Source of the DNA: Bin5 sp965204525 | Lineage (GTDB): Bacteria > Chloroflexota > Anaerolineae > Caldilineales > Caldilineaceae | NCBI GenBank assembly: GCA_965204525.1 | Contig: CBDBER010000001.1 | Location: 62,001 to 126,000 of the forward strand | Length of the DNA stretch: 64,000 nt | Direction: 5' to 3' | Shown: positions 41,575 through 49,347 of the stretch, in pieces | Layout: each line of letters opens with the position of its first letter | How positions within the stretch are numbered: the stretch's first letter is position 1 | Position numbers and translations under genes: made by a program | Notes under the pieces: model-generated | Seen by the model: the letters and a program-made list of their open reading frames with translations, nothing else | Databases searched by the model: none | What the model was told of the DNA's origin: nothing

Positions 41575-41687
41575 CGTGGTTCGAGATATTCCTGTTGCTG
41601 CTATCGGTGGCCGCCGCCTTTGCCATCTTCGGGCTGGTGGAATGGCTGAAATCGCGCGGCCGCGGCGGCAGGCTGGGAGGACGGTAG
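41571..41687 (+). CDS. 38-residue single-pass membrane microprotein
   Basis: GTG at 41571 overlaps the previous stop (GTGA). The product is a hydrophobic helix (WFEIFLLLLSVAAAFAIFGL) followed by VEWLKSRGRGGRLGGR, a basic tail that should stay in the cytoplasm. The overlap and the clean membrane profile support coding. Function unknown. Confidence 0.5.
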   Translation: MTWFEIFLLLLSVAAAFAIFGLVEWLKSRGRGGRLGGR

Positions 41688-41795
41688 GCGCTGTCCGCTG
41701 GCAGAAAATGGGCGCGGCGGGAGATCTCGTCCCAAGTTTTCGGGGTAGAGGGGCTTGAGGTCGGGACGGACGGGCACGGGCGGGTTCCTGTCGGG

Positions 41796-42056
41796 TTATG
41801 GAGGCGGTGGAATTAAGGCGGTCACGCCATCGTCCTCGTCTAAAAGCAGGGCCAGGTCGATGCGCTCAGCGAACTCGTCGTCTTCGAGATAGCGGTCTCT
41901 CCAGCTGTTGACGGTGCCGCGCGGGACGCCGAGCCGTCGGACGGCCTCCGCAGCGTTGCCGCTTTCGCTGAGCGTCTGCAACGCTGCGGCCATGGCGCGG
42001 TCGCTGTAGACGCGGCGGCGCGCCGCTCCTCTAAAGTGAACTCTTCTCGCAGGCAT
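41796..42056 (-). CDS. Small HTH protein of the DDEFAxRID family
   Basis: The 86-residue protein has VYSDRAMAAALQTLSESGNA, then the HTH AVRRLGVPRGTVNSWRDRYL and the tail EDDEFAERIDLALLL. The relative at 47197-47436 carries a stop at the Tyr of RDRYL, and the one at 1-221 is cut by the window edge. The pattern recalls phage small-terminase or homeodomain-like HTH proteins. It borders the restriction-modification module on the left. Confidence 0.6.
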   Translation of the reverse strand: MPARRVHFRGAARRRVYSDRAMAAALQTLSESGNAAEAVRRLGVPRGTVNSWRDRYLEDDEFAERIDLALLLDEDDGVTALIPPPP

Positions 42057-42092
42057 TCAATCGCTGTCTCCTTGTGGTGGTTTGCTCTGGAT

Positions 42093-42326
42093 TCAGCTGC
42101 TGGCCTTGATCCACTCCGTGCCCCCTTTGAAGTCGCAGCCGCGCCAGCCTTCGAGGGCGTAGTAGGCTTCGCCGTTGTGCCAAACCTCGAAAACAAGGTA
42201 AGTGAGGCCGGATTCGGGGCCGTGGCGGACGTGGCGCGGTTTATGGCCAACATCGTTTTCCCTCCGCAGAACATTAGTTTGCATTGTGCCCGACAATGGT
42301 GTAACATATACGTTAAAAGGTAGCAA
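42093..42326 (-). CDS. Possible small protein (42093-42326)
   Basis: The frame ends with GLTYLVFEVWHNGEAYYALE, GWRGCDFKGGTEWIKASS. The pattern Y-x-V-F-x-V-W, then G-C-D-F-x-G-x-x-E-W also occurs at the end of the secreted protein at 51866-52288 (LVDEVWDGCDFVGSSEWREN), which supports coding. The start is unclear. Confidence 0.35.
   Translation of the reverse strand: MLPFNVYVTPLSGTMQTNVLRRENDVGHKPRHVRHGPESGLTYLVFEVWHNGEAYYALEGWRGCDFKGGTEWIKASS
42279..42307 (+). promoter_or_regulatory. Promoter of the restriction-modification operon
   Basis: TTGCAT (42279-42284) and TAACAT (42302-42307) are 17 bases apart, about 90 bases before the first gene. The region is AT-richer than its surroundings. Confidence 0.4.
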
Positions 42327-42395
42327 CGCAACCGAATCGCGCTGTGAAGCCTCTGTACTCTACGTGATTGCGTTTCAACCACCCTATCTGTCCGT

Positions 42396-43346
42396 ATGGC
42401 TGTCCAATCATCCTTTGCCAAAATAATAGAGAAGTGGTGGAATTCTTTTCCTCCAAGATTGAAGTCACGCGGCAACGTAGCGGGTGGCCTGGTCTTACTT
42501 GAGAACCTTCGCGAAAACTTCGACCTGGACATTGAGATGCATAAAGCGTCGGGCAGCGATCAACTCAGAAACGCTAGTCGCCACAATGTTCAGAGGATTT
42601 TGGCGCGCTTTGGTGAGGAAAGGATTTTGCTCCAAGAAGGAGGTCGGACCAATCGCGGTCTGATGAAAAATCTCCAGCCGCTGTTGCAGGCGCTAGCTCA
42701 GGCGGAATTGGGGAACATGCCCCTAAAGGACAGGGAGTCAGAGATTCAGAGTATGCAGTTATTTCTCGCGAACAGAGCAAGAGACATATTCAACGCAGAG
42801 AAGATTTCGTTCAATTACAAACTGGGGATGACGTCCCATGAGACCGTAGGGGTCATTTTGGATTCTGCTCGTAAGCGCCATAAGACTGGTGAGGTCGCGG
42901 AATACTTGGTAGGGGCCAAGCTGGCGCTCCGTTTCCCCAGCTATGATATAAGAAATTCCGCCGCCAGCGTCGCCGATCGTCAGACGGAGCACCAAGGGGA
43001 CTTTCAGATTAATGATTGCGTATTTCATGTATCCGTAGCGCCGAACAGAGGTCATTTCGACAAATGTAAACATAATCTTGCTGACGGATTCAGGGTGTTT
43101 CTCCTGGTCCCTGACGAGTCACTGGCTGGATCAAGATATAGCGCTCTACAAGATACAGATGGCCAAGTATCTGTCGAATCAATAGAATCATTTGTTTCAC
43201 AAAACATTGAGGAACTTTCCGAATTCGCTGGGGAAAAGGTCGTCTGCAACATAAGGCGGCTTCTGGACAAATACAACGAAAGAGTAGCCGAAATTGAGAC
43301 CGATCTGTCTCTTCAGATCAGGATCCCTAAAGCGCTGGAGCAATAG
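42396..43346 (+). CDS. DUF4928 family restriction endonuclease
   Basis: The 316-residue protein lies directly before a C5 methyltransferase. Its C-terminal half contains GEVAEYLVGAKLALRFPSYD, then TEHQGDFQINDCVFHVSVAP and RGHFDKCKHNLADGFRVFLL, the arrangement of DUF4928 proteins (E early, then G-D-F and H-V-S as a PD-(D/E)xK-like core). DUF4928 proteins are the nuclease partners of Dcm-like methylases. The N-terminal 150 residues are helical and may recognise DNA. Base composition is lower in GC than the plasmid genes, in line with transfer. Its TAG is immediately followed by the methylase ATG. Confidence 0.8.
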   Translation: MAVQSSFAKIIEKWWNSFPPRLKSRGNVAGGLVLLENLRENFDLDIEMHKASGSDQLRNASRHNVQRILARFGEERILLQEGGRTNRGLMKNLQPLLQALAQAELGNMPLKDRESEIQSMQLFLANRARDIFNAEKISFNYKLGMTSHETVGVILDSARKRHKTGEVAEYLVGAKLALRFPSYDIRNSAASVADRQTEHQGDFQINDCVFHVSVAPNRGHFDKCKHNLADGFRVFLLVPDESLAGSRYSALQDTDGQVSVESIESFVSQNIEELSEFAGEKVVCNIRRLLDKYNERVAEIETDLSLQIRIPKALEQ

Positions 43347-44576
43347 ATGAACGGTTCTTCCGCTACATCAAACGCAACGCCGGTAACCTCCAAACCATTA
43401 GGGCTGCCCTTTACTTTTGTGGAGTATTTCGCGGGCATCGGACTGTTTCGAATGGGGCTTGAGCAAGCGGGATGGCAAGTCGTCCATGCCAACGACTGGA
43501 GCGTCGAACGAGCGCAAATGTACAATGGATTCTTTGGCGAAAGTTACCCGGTGAAAGACGTCTTTGCGCTGACTGCCGAAGAAATACCCAAGGCGACATT
43601 GGCGACATGCTCCTTCCCTTGTATTGACTTGTCCCTGGCTGGAAAAAGGGAAGGCATCAATGGACAACACTCGGGGGCTTTCTGGGGATTCCATGATCTT
43701 CTGAAAAAGCAGGGAGAAAAGGCACCGCGCATAGTTCTATTGGAAAACGTAACCGGATGGCTTTATTCCAATGGCGGTAATGACTTCTGCATGACAGCGA
43801 AGTCTCTCAATGAACTTGGTTATGCTTGTGATGTGATCTTGTTAGACGCTCGTTCCTTTGTCCCACAAAGTCGCCCACGACTCTTCATGGTTGGAGTTAG
43901 ATCCGCTGATCTAGTGGACGAATCCCCGTATTTCACCTCTAGGTCTAAGAGACTGATGCCCCCGCGGCTAAAATCGCTAATGCTGGAGAACGATGACATT
44001 CAGTGGGCGCGATTAGATATCCCGGAACCGCCGCCCTATATGAGCAATGGATTTTCGGATCGCGTTGTCGAAAAGCTTTCAGATAGAGACTCGCGATGGT
44101 GGCCTGAACAGAAGGTCGAAAAACATCTGGCCATGATGTCGCCATCGCACCTGGAATTGGTGAAAAGCCTGGCTTGTCGTCAAAAGGAAAGCTTTAGGAC
44201 GTTTTTCCGGCGCCGTCGGGCGCATGGCCAGAGAGCGGAGGTGCGGTCTGATGACATTGCGGGTTGTCTGCGTACAGCCGTAGGTGGGAGTGGCAAGCAA
44301 TTCCTTGTTTCCGCGGGAGACGGAAATATCCGAATGAGAACTCTTACGCCGCGAGAGTACGCCCGCTTGCAGGGTGTGCCTGATTCGTTTCCCATCATCG
44401 CGAACTCGGAAAGGCAATCTCTTAGCGCTTTTGGCGATGCCGTATGTGTCCCTGTTGTCGACTGGATAGCGACACAGGTGCTGCGCCCCTTGGCAGAAAG
44501 TCTACCGACAGATCCTGATGACGTACAGGCCGTCGAACCATTCCCTACATGGCAAGTTGTTTGGAAGAGTTCGTAG
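43347..44576 (+). CDS. DNA cytosine-5 methyltransferase
   Basis: The 409-residue protein has motif I FVEYFAGIGLFRMGLEQAGW, motif IV SFPCIDLSLAG with the nucleophile Cys92 (PCI rather than the usual PCQ), motif VI VLLENVTGWL, motif VIII QSRPRLFMVGV, and motifs IX-X near RTLTPREYARLQGVPDSFP and FGDAVCVPVVDW. It should protect host DNA from the preceding endonuclease. The target sequence cannot be read from the protein. Confidence 0.92.
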   Translation: MNGSSATSNATPVTSKPLGLPFTFVEYFAGIGLFRMGLEQAGWQVVHANDWSVERAQMYNGFFGESYPVKDVFALTAEEIPKATLATCSFPCIDLSLAGKREGINGQHSGAFWGFHDLLKKQGEKAPRIVLLENVTGWLYSNGGNDFCMTAKSLNELGYACDVILLDARSFVPQSRPRLFMVGVRSADLVDESPYFTSRSKRLMPPRLKSLMLENDDIQWARLDIPEPPPYMSNGFSDRVVEKLSDRDSRWWPEQKVEKHLAMMSPSHLELVKSLACRQKESFRTFFRRRRAHGQRAEVRSDDIAGCLRTAVGGSGKQFLVSAGDGNIRMRTLTPREYARLQGVPDSFPIIANSERQSLSAFGDAVCVPVVDWIATQVLRPLAESLPTDPDDVQAVEPFPTWQVVWKSS

Positions 44577-44627
44577 ATTCGCCAAAGCAATCAGTTTGGT
44601 TAGCCTCTCTTGGGGCCAGAGCTGACA

Positions 44628-45038
44628 ATGGTTGACAAGGTGGCGCCAGAGGTTCGAAGTCGAATAATGGCGCAAGTCAAATCAAAGGACATGAAGCCTG
44701 AAATGCAGGTGCGCCGACTGCTTCATGGCTTGGGGTATCGTTATCGTCTGCATAGGACTGACCTGCCAGGAAAGCCTGACTTGGTGTTCCAGGGGCGACG
44801 CAAAATTATATTTGTAAACGGCTGCTTTTGGCACTTCCATCCTGGCTGCTGTCGCGTACGAATTCCTGCAACCAACCAGGTCTACTGGCTAGCTAAACTG
44901 AAGCGCAACAGGGCAAGAGACGAACGCAACTTAAAGATGCTCAGACATAACGGTTGGAAGGTGTTGACGGTTTGGGAGTGCCAATTGAGGGATCTGCGCA
45001 AGACTACAGAACGGTTAATCGCTTTTCTTGATGAATGA
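44628..45038 (+). CDS. vsr: Vsr very short patch repair endonuclease
   Basis: ATG 44628 (MVDKVAPEVRSRIMAQVKSK) gives 136 residues, the usual length. Visible family blocks are MKPEMQVRRLLHGLGYRYRL, DLPGKPDLVFQGRRKIIFVN and GCFWHFHPGC, with the catalytic Asp (KPDLVF) and His (WHFH). Vsr nicks T:G mismatches left by deamination of 5-methylcytosine and usually travels with cytosine methylases, as here. Confidence 0.92.
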   Translation: MVDKVAPEVRSRIMAQVKSKDMKPEMQVRRLLHGLGYRYRLHRTDLPGKPDLVFQGRRKIIFVNGCFWHFHPGCCRVRIPATNQVYWLAKLKRNRARDERNLKMLRHNGWKVLTVWECQLRDLRKTTERLIAFLDE

Positions 45039-45114
45039 TGTGGTGGGTCCCCTTTTTCCCCGTTACAGCGATAAGATCGCCTAAACTGATAGCCGCACGA
45101 TGCCCCCGCGCTCA

Positions 45115-45377
45115 TGGCCACTCTGCAAACTCCGGCTTCACGTTGACGTATTGCGCCAGGCTGCGCCCCTTGCCGATCTCTCGCCCCATGCTGGCCCTGC
45201 TGCCGGTGCCACAGCAATCTGCTCCAGTTCATAGAGCTTCATGCCGCGCAGTTGGCCGGCGCAGACAATGCCGAAGAGGTGGTGGATGGTGTTCGTACTG
45301 CCCACCGGCGCCAACTCTAGCATGGTCCGTAGTTTCGTGGCCAGGCAGAGATGGCGCGCGTCGGTGCGTTCAGTCAT
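45115..45377 (-). pseudogene. TIHHLF family small protein, copy 2, frameshifted
   Basis: It is nearly identical to 47477-47743 over about 280 bases (MTERTDARHLCLATKLRTML, TIHHLFGIVCAGQLRGMKLY). One base is missing near 45207 (TGCCGGTGCC against TGCCGGCGTCC), after which the SMGREIGKGRSLAQ end is read only in another frame. The missing base separates an otherwise intact gene. Confidence 0.65.
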
Positions 45378-45450
45378 CGGCTTCCTCTCCCATGTAAGCC
45401 CGGCCGCCCCCGGTCCACATGTTGCGGCTGGCCCAATTGTAGGTGGTCAT
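45370..45450 (-). CDS. 26-residue leader-like micro-ORF
   Basis: ATG 45450 opens a frame MTTYNWASRNMWTGGGRAYM that ends with a TGA overlapping the start of the TIHHLF copy 2 gene. It could be a translation-coupling leader. The third copy at 47743 lacks the same frame. Confidence 0.25.
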   Translation of the reverse strand: MTTYNWASRNMWTGGGRAYMGEEADD

Positions 45451-45462
45451 GGGGTGCTTATC

Positions 45463-45933
45463 TCACGCTATTCTGCGTCTTACTGCTTCCTCGATAACGT
45501 CCACAGCATCTAGAATGTCCCCGTCCTTTATGCGATCATCAGAATCTCCAGTTACCGTTATCTCATTGTGACATTCTCCATCTGCGTTGAACGTAACAGT
45601 CACATTCACTTCAATATCTTGTAATGTGACTTGCTGTCTCAACGGAGTTGCAGCGGTCATGCGATCTATATCTTCCATTCTGGCTGGCATTTCATTGAGA
45701 AGACGAATAAAGCTTTTGACATCTTCTCTAGCAAGGAATTCTTCAATGGCTTTGGCATTCTTTTGCATAGAAGAATGTAGCGCCTTGGCTTCGTCGCTGG
45801 CGGCAATCCGCTTGGCCATGCCATCGAATCCTTTTGCTGCGGAGACAAGTAGCTCCATTAAATCGCGCAATGTTGCTTGCTCGTTGTTGGCTACTTCTCC
45901 GTTCTCTACCTCGTTGCCTAACTTGCTGTTCAT
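45463..45933 (-). CDS. Hypothetical protein with helical N-half and beta C-half
   Basis: The 156-residue protein starts MNSKLGNEVENGEVANNEQA. Residues 20-85 are helical (LMELLVSAAKGFDGMAKRIA). Residues 105-156 are beta strands with an acidic end (QDIEVNVTVTFNADGECHNE, DAVDVIEEAVRRRIA). No family recognised. GC content is clearly lower than in the plasmid genes, and it shares strand with two further genes between the TIHHLF direct repeats. Confidence 0.55.
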   Translation of the reverse strand: MNSKLGNEVENGEVANNEQATLRDLMELLVSAAKGFDGMAKRIAASDEAKALHSSMQKNAKAIEEFLAREDVKSFIRLLNEMPARMEDIDRMTAATPLRQQVTLQDIEVNVTVTFNADGECHNEITVTGDSDDRIKDGDILDAVDVIEEAVRRRIA

Positions 45934-46014
45934 TCTGCGTCTCCTGTGTATGTATTCTGCCGGTTCTGGCTTGCGGTCGTGCAGGAACTTGCGGTTTGTG
46001 AAGTTTGGGGGCGG

Positions 46015-46329
46015 TCATGGGCAATTACAGCACGCGTTCACATTACGGGGGTAATCACAACAATGGGCTGGAATATGCTTAAAATGTCTGCGATTCTGAG
46101 TTGTGCTCGAAATTCTAACCCTTAATCCACAGTAAATGCAAAAATAAGGTGTTTGTGTCACCGCATCGCAGACATAAACAAGGTCGGGAATTTGCCGTGA
46201 ATCTAGGAAGTCCTCAAGGTAAACAGTTCGATTGTCATCTCCTCTCTCTTCACAAACCCTTCTTCTTTCTGCTAGTGCGATCGGTTCGCTTTGCTCTTGG
46301 TCAACCTCTCGTTCAAACGCGTAGATCAT
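46015..46329 (-). CDS. Small Cys/His-rich protein, CoiA-like zinc region
   Basis: ATG 46329 (MIYAFEREVDQEQSEPIALA) gives 104 residues. The C-terminal half has CIYCGLRVRISSTTQNRRHF, then KHIPAHCCDYPRNVNACCNC. C-x-x-C followed by H-F-x-H resembles the N-terminal zinc site of CoiA-like competence nucleases, but the nuclease domain is absent. It may bind nucleic acid or a partner. AT-richer than its surroundings. Confidence 0.5.
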   Translation of the reverse strand: MIYAFEREVDQEQSEPIALAERRRVCEERGDDNRTVYLEDFLDSRQIPDLVYVCDAVTQTPYFCIYCGLRVRISSTTQNRRHFKHIPAHCCDYPRNVNACCNCP

Positions 46330-46457
46330 AGCGCTCCTCCTGGGTGCGTCGTGTAAGGATTGTCGCTGGTTTACATGATGCGACTGGACCTGTTGGGAGT
46401 AGGCATGGACAATCAAAATACCTGATTGGATTGAAGCTGTCTACCCTTCTGTCAGTT

Positions 46458-47213
46458 TCAAATCAGTTCGACGATATCTAGACCGTCCATCCAAGTGATG
46501 ACAACGATCCGCGACCAGGGGGCTGTGCTGTCCAACCGTTCTCGAATCTGTTGCCAATCATCTTGGTGGGAGCTCGGCGACGTCACGGCAGAAGTGTCCA
46601 CCAAGACAAGCCACCATTCACTGTATTCGCAAATTTTCCACTTTATTTTCTTCGTTTTTTCGTCAATGCAACGGTTTATATTTTCAATCGCATCATTAAC
46701 CACCTGACCGCTCTCGGGCGGTATATGTGCAACGTGCGTCAGCACAAACTTGCCAGCGTTTGAAGGTGAGGCGGCAGCAAATCTTACCGATATACCACAC
46801 GCCAAATCCGTCTGCCAATGCACTGGGCTCCCCGCCGACTGCAAGGCTTCATTGAGAAGAGATATATACTCTTCCGCGGCTTTCTCGACTTGGAATTTGA
46901 TGTGGCGTGTTTTCGGCATGCAATCCCGATACAAATCACACCAGACATAGACCCCGTATTCATCGGGTACTCCCGCCACCTCATCGAGGGCGCTACGGAT
47001 CGCTCGTTTAAGAGGGTATTCTAAATCCCCTACGTCTTTCTCCGATCTGCTGGTGCTAGGACGTAGATTTAGTCGCCGCACCTCGACACCGATACATCCA
47101 TCAACGACAAAGTCCGGCGGGTCTTTACAGTCTTCTGATAGATCGTAAATGTCAGTGTAACCCTCACATTCAAGCCAGAACCTCGCCCTTGCTTCTTCAT
47201 AATTCTTGGACAT
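46458..47213 (-). CDS. Predicted PD-(D/E)xK-type nuclease, unassigned
   Basis: ATG 47213 (MSKNYEEARARFWLECEGYT) with GAAAGAG gives 251 residues. CKDPPDFVVDGCIGVEVRRL has P-D-F followed by E-V-R after a strand, which fits a PD-(D/E)xK fold with Arg in place of Lys. The C-terminal half is strand-rich (KWKICEYSEWWLVLVDTSAV, SRIVVITWMDGLDIVELI). I cannot name the family. It is the last cargo gene before the HTH remnant and is lower in GC. A defence role is inferred from position only. Confidence 0.55.
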   Translation of the reverse strand: MSKNYEEARARFWLECEGYTDIYDLSEDCKDPPDFVVDGCIGVEVRRLNLRPSTSRSEKDVGDLEYPLKRAIRSALDEVAGVPDEYGVYVWCDLYRDCMPKTRHIKFQVEKAAEEYISLLNEALQSAGSPVHWQTDLACGISVRFAAASPSNAGKFVLTHVAHIPPESGQVVNDAIENINRCIDEKTKKIKWKICEYSEWWLVLVDTSAVTSPSSHQDDWQQIRERLDSTAPWSRIVVITWMDGLDIVELI

Positions 47214-47436
47214 CTCTTTCCTCATCCTCCCCGAGCGCCGCGTCAATCCGCCCGGCAAACTCATCATCCCGCAATTAGCGGTTCGCCCACGCGCGGATCG
47301 TCCCCCGTGGAATATCCAGCCTGGCACCCAGGCGCGTCATATTCCCCTCCTGCTCCGGCAGGCTCAGCACATACGCTATCCTGGCATAGCTGTACCGCCG
47401 CGAACGCGCCCTCTTTCTCAGCTTCAATTTTCGCAT
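47197..47436 (-). pseudogene. DDEFAxRID family HTH gene with an in-frame TAA
   Basis: From ATG 47436 the frame reads MRKLKLRKRARSRRYSYARI, then ARLDIPRGTIRAWANR and TAA at 47275-47277, then LRDDEFAGRIDAALGEDEER, ending at 47197. The relative at 41796 has RDRYLEDDEFAERID, so the stop replaces its Tyr codon. The end overlaps the start of the nuclease gene. Confidence 0.6.
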
Positions 47437-47476
47437 CTTCACCTCACGCAGGCCTGGCCGGCCCCCGTCCCCGCGC

Positions 47477-47743
47477 TCATGTCCACTCTGCAAACTCCGG
47501 CTTCACGTTGACGTATTGCGCCAGGCTGCGCCCCTTGCCGATCTCACGCCCCATGCTGGCCCTGCTGCCGGCGTCCACAGCAATCTGCTCCAGTTCATAG
47601 AGCTTCATGCCGCGCAGTTGGCCGGCGCAGACAATGCCGAAGAGATGGTGGATGGTGCCCGTACTGCCCACCGGCGCCAGCTCTAGCATGGTCCGTAGTT
47701 TCGCGGTTAGGTCGAGATGGCGCGCGTCGGTGCGTTCAGTCAT
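47477..47743 (-). CDS. TIHHLF family small protein, copy 3
   Basis: The 88-residue product (MTERTDARHLDLTAKLRTML) has STGTIHHLFGIVCAGQLRGM, KLYELEQIAVDAGSRASMGR and EIGKGRSLAQYVNVKPEF, and is intact. A GGAGGA lies before the ATG. Its DNA is almost identical to copy 2 at 45105-45400 in the same orientation, so the two form direct repeats around the module 45463-47213. Confidence 0.65.
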   Translation of the reverse strand: MTERTDARHLDLTAKLRTMLELAPVGSTGTIHHLFGIVCAGQLRGMKLYELEQIAVDAGSRASMGREIGKGRSLAQYVNVKPEFAEWT

Positions 47744-48429
47744 CGTCCTCCTCTCCCATGAAAGCCCGGCCGCCCCGCGTTCCGCAGGGTGGAATGGAGA
47801 TCTGATACCGGGACACCCGGGTTGGACGCTTGCGCGCACAGGGGGCTGGCCGGGCGCCGTCTCACGCTTCGTGTCCTTCTTCCTTCTATTGCGCGGCAGC
47901 GGGTCTTGCCCACGCATCTATCTGGTCTGCTCCTCCGTTTCGGGGCGGGCTGTTATGCCGGCGCTGCCGCTCCTGTTTGCGACGGAGGCGCCGGGGAGAT
48001 GATCCAGATGCGCGTCCTTCTACCTTGACAGAGCGTAGTCTTCCAATAATACAGCATCAAAGTGTCTTTTTCGCGGCAAATACCAGTATTATTATGACAA
48101 AACGATGTCAATGTGCCGAAAACAGGAGCATTGGGCTATTCTGGTTCTACGCGTTTCAGATTCAGTGGCCGGTGGTCAGTGGCCGGTGGTCAGTGGTCAG
48201 TGGCCGGGAGCTTGGAGGTGTGTGAAATGTACAACCTGAAGGGGACCTTTGTATGCAGCCGGGCGGCGGCGAGATCAAGAGATTGACCGTCTGCTAACGG
48301 TCAGGTCAGTTCAGGTTTTTTGTGTCAGTATCATGGCAGGACGGAACAGACCCGGCGTGGGCAGCGTCTCCAATGTAGACCCGGAAACCGATTTGTTCAT
48401 GCAGAAGGGGAAACAAAGGAGACAGTATC
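47744..48429. other. Intergenic stretch with short tandem repeats
   Basis: No frame is convincing. A segment at 47822-47860 repeats 40885-40928 in inverted orientation. At 48162-48207, units of CAGTGGCCGGTGGT and CAGTGGT are tandemly repeated; related units recur at 49088-49118. AGGAGA at 48418 is the ribosome site of the next gene. Confidence 0.4.
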
Positions 48430-48975
48430 ATGACGAAGGTCCGTCTTTTCGCCGCCCTCGCAGTCCTCATCGCCGGCCTCGCAACCCCGGCGGCCGTTTT
48501 CGCCGGCGATTGGTGTATTTTTGACGATGGCACACACGTCCACGTCGCTTGCAGCGATTACACAGACGATCAGTATAACAACCGCCACCGCCACAACGAC
48601 GGCGGCGGCCACGGCGGCGGCAGCGGCGACGACGGCTACCACCAGGAGGCCGACTGCATCGTCACCCACGCGGCCACCCCGGCCCAGCTCTGCCCCCTCC
48701 AAGGCACCAACAGCTTCCAGTACTACTACATCGGCGCCGACGGCAGCTCGGCCGCAGGCCCGCTCATCACCCGCCCGTCCGCCGGCTCCCCTGCCGTGCA
48801 GCTGTTCAGCGGCACCAATCCGATGTCTGGCAAGTCGGTTGTCGTCGAGTACAGAACCGACGGCTCGAACTACCTGAAGGTGAGCACCTACTATCCCGAC
48901 ACCGAGTACGACACCAACAAGGCCTACGTCTTCACGGTAAGCGACAGCAACGTAGTGACCCATGTCAGCTGGTAG
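48430..48975 (+). CDS. Secreted hypothetical protein with a His/Gly-rich segment
   Basis: The 181-residue protein begins MTKVRLFAALAVLIAGLATP AAVFAG, a signal peptide with a likely cut after VFA. Residues 50-75 are rich in His, Asp and Gly (RHRHNDGGGHGGGSGDDGYH), a possible metal-binding stretch. The rest is beta-rich with aromatic residues. Two or more Cys pairs (CIFDD, ACSDY, DCIVT, LCPLQ) may form disulfides. No family recognised. It stands alone. Confidence 0.6.
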   Translation: MTKVRLFAALAVLIAGLATPAAVFAGDWCIFDDGTHVHVACSDYTDDQYNNRHRHNDGGGHGGGSGDDGYHQEADCIVTHAATPAQLCPLQGTNSFQYYYIGADGSSAAGPLITRPSAGSPAVQLFSGTNPMSGKSVVVEYRTDGSNYLKVSTYYPDTEYDTNKAYVFTVSDSNVVTHVSW

Positions 48976-49087
48976 GAAGCCGCAGGTTTGGTGAATCTCT
49001 CCCTATATCCAGTGCGGGAGAGGTTCACCCCTCTCCCCTCCCTCCTCTCCGCCATCGAACCCAGGACGGACATTTCGACAGGATAGA

Positions 49088-49148
49088 GGTCAGTGGCCAG
49101 TGGTCAGTGGCCGGTGGCTCGTCTATTCCGCGCGTGTGCGGGGGAATT
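49088..49148 (+). repeat. Tandem GGTCAGTGGCC units abutting a degenerate I-E-like repeat (E2)
   Basis: Units of GGTCAGTGGCC and variants fill 49088-49118. They run straight into GTCTATTCCGCGCGTGTGCG then GGGGAATTA (49121-49148), a copy of the solitary repeat E1 with several changes. No second repeat lies at spacer distance. Confidence 0.5.
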
Positions 49149-49347
49149 ACGCTAAGCAGACCCTGGCACCGAGAGTCTCTCCGTGCCGCGTTTTCGGAGG
49201 GTTTGTGGTATAGTGTGAAATGTGACGGATTCGCTTGCGGAAGGACGAAGCGCGAATCACTCCGAATTTCTCCGGGCTTCACTCCCAACTTTCGAGTTTG
49301 CCCTCCAGACTGCAGACCGGTCAACCACCCCATCAAAAGGAGCCAGT

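Noticed and set aside
1..47500. Stop-codon recoding as the reason for in-frame stops
   Set aside because: The interrupted genes carry TAG in one case and TAA in two, while intact genes end normally with all three stops; decay is simpler.
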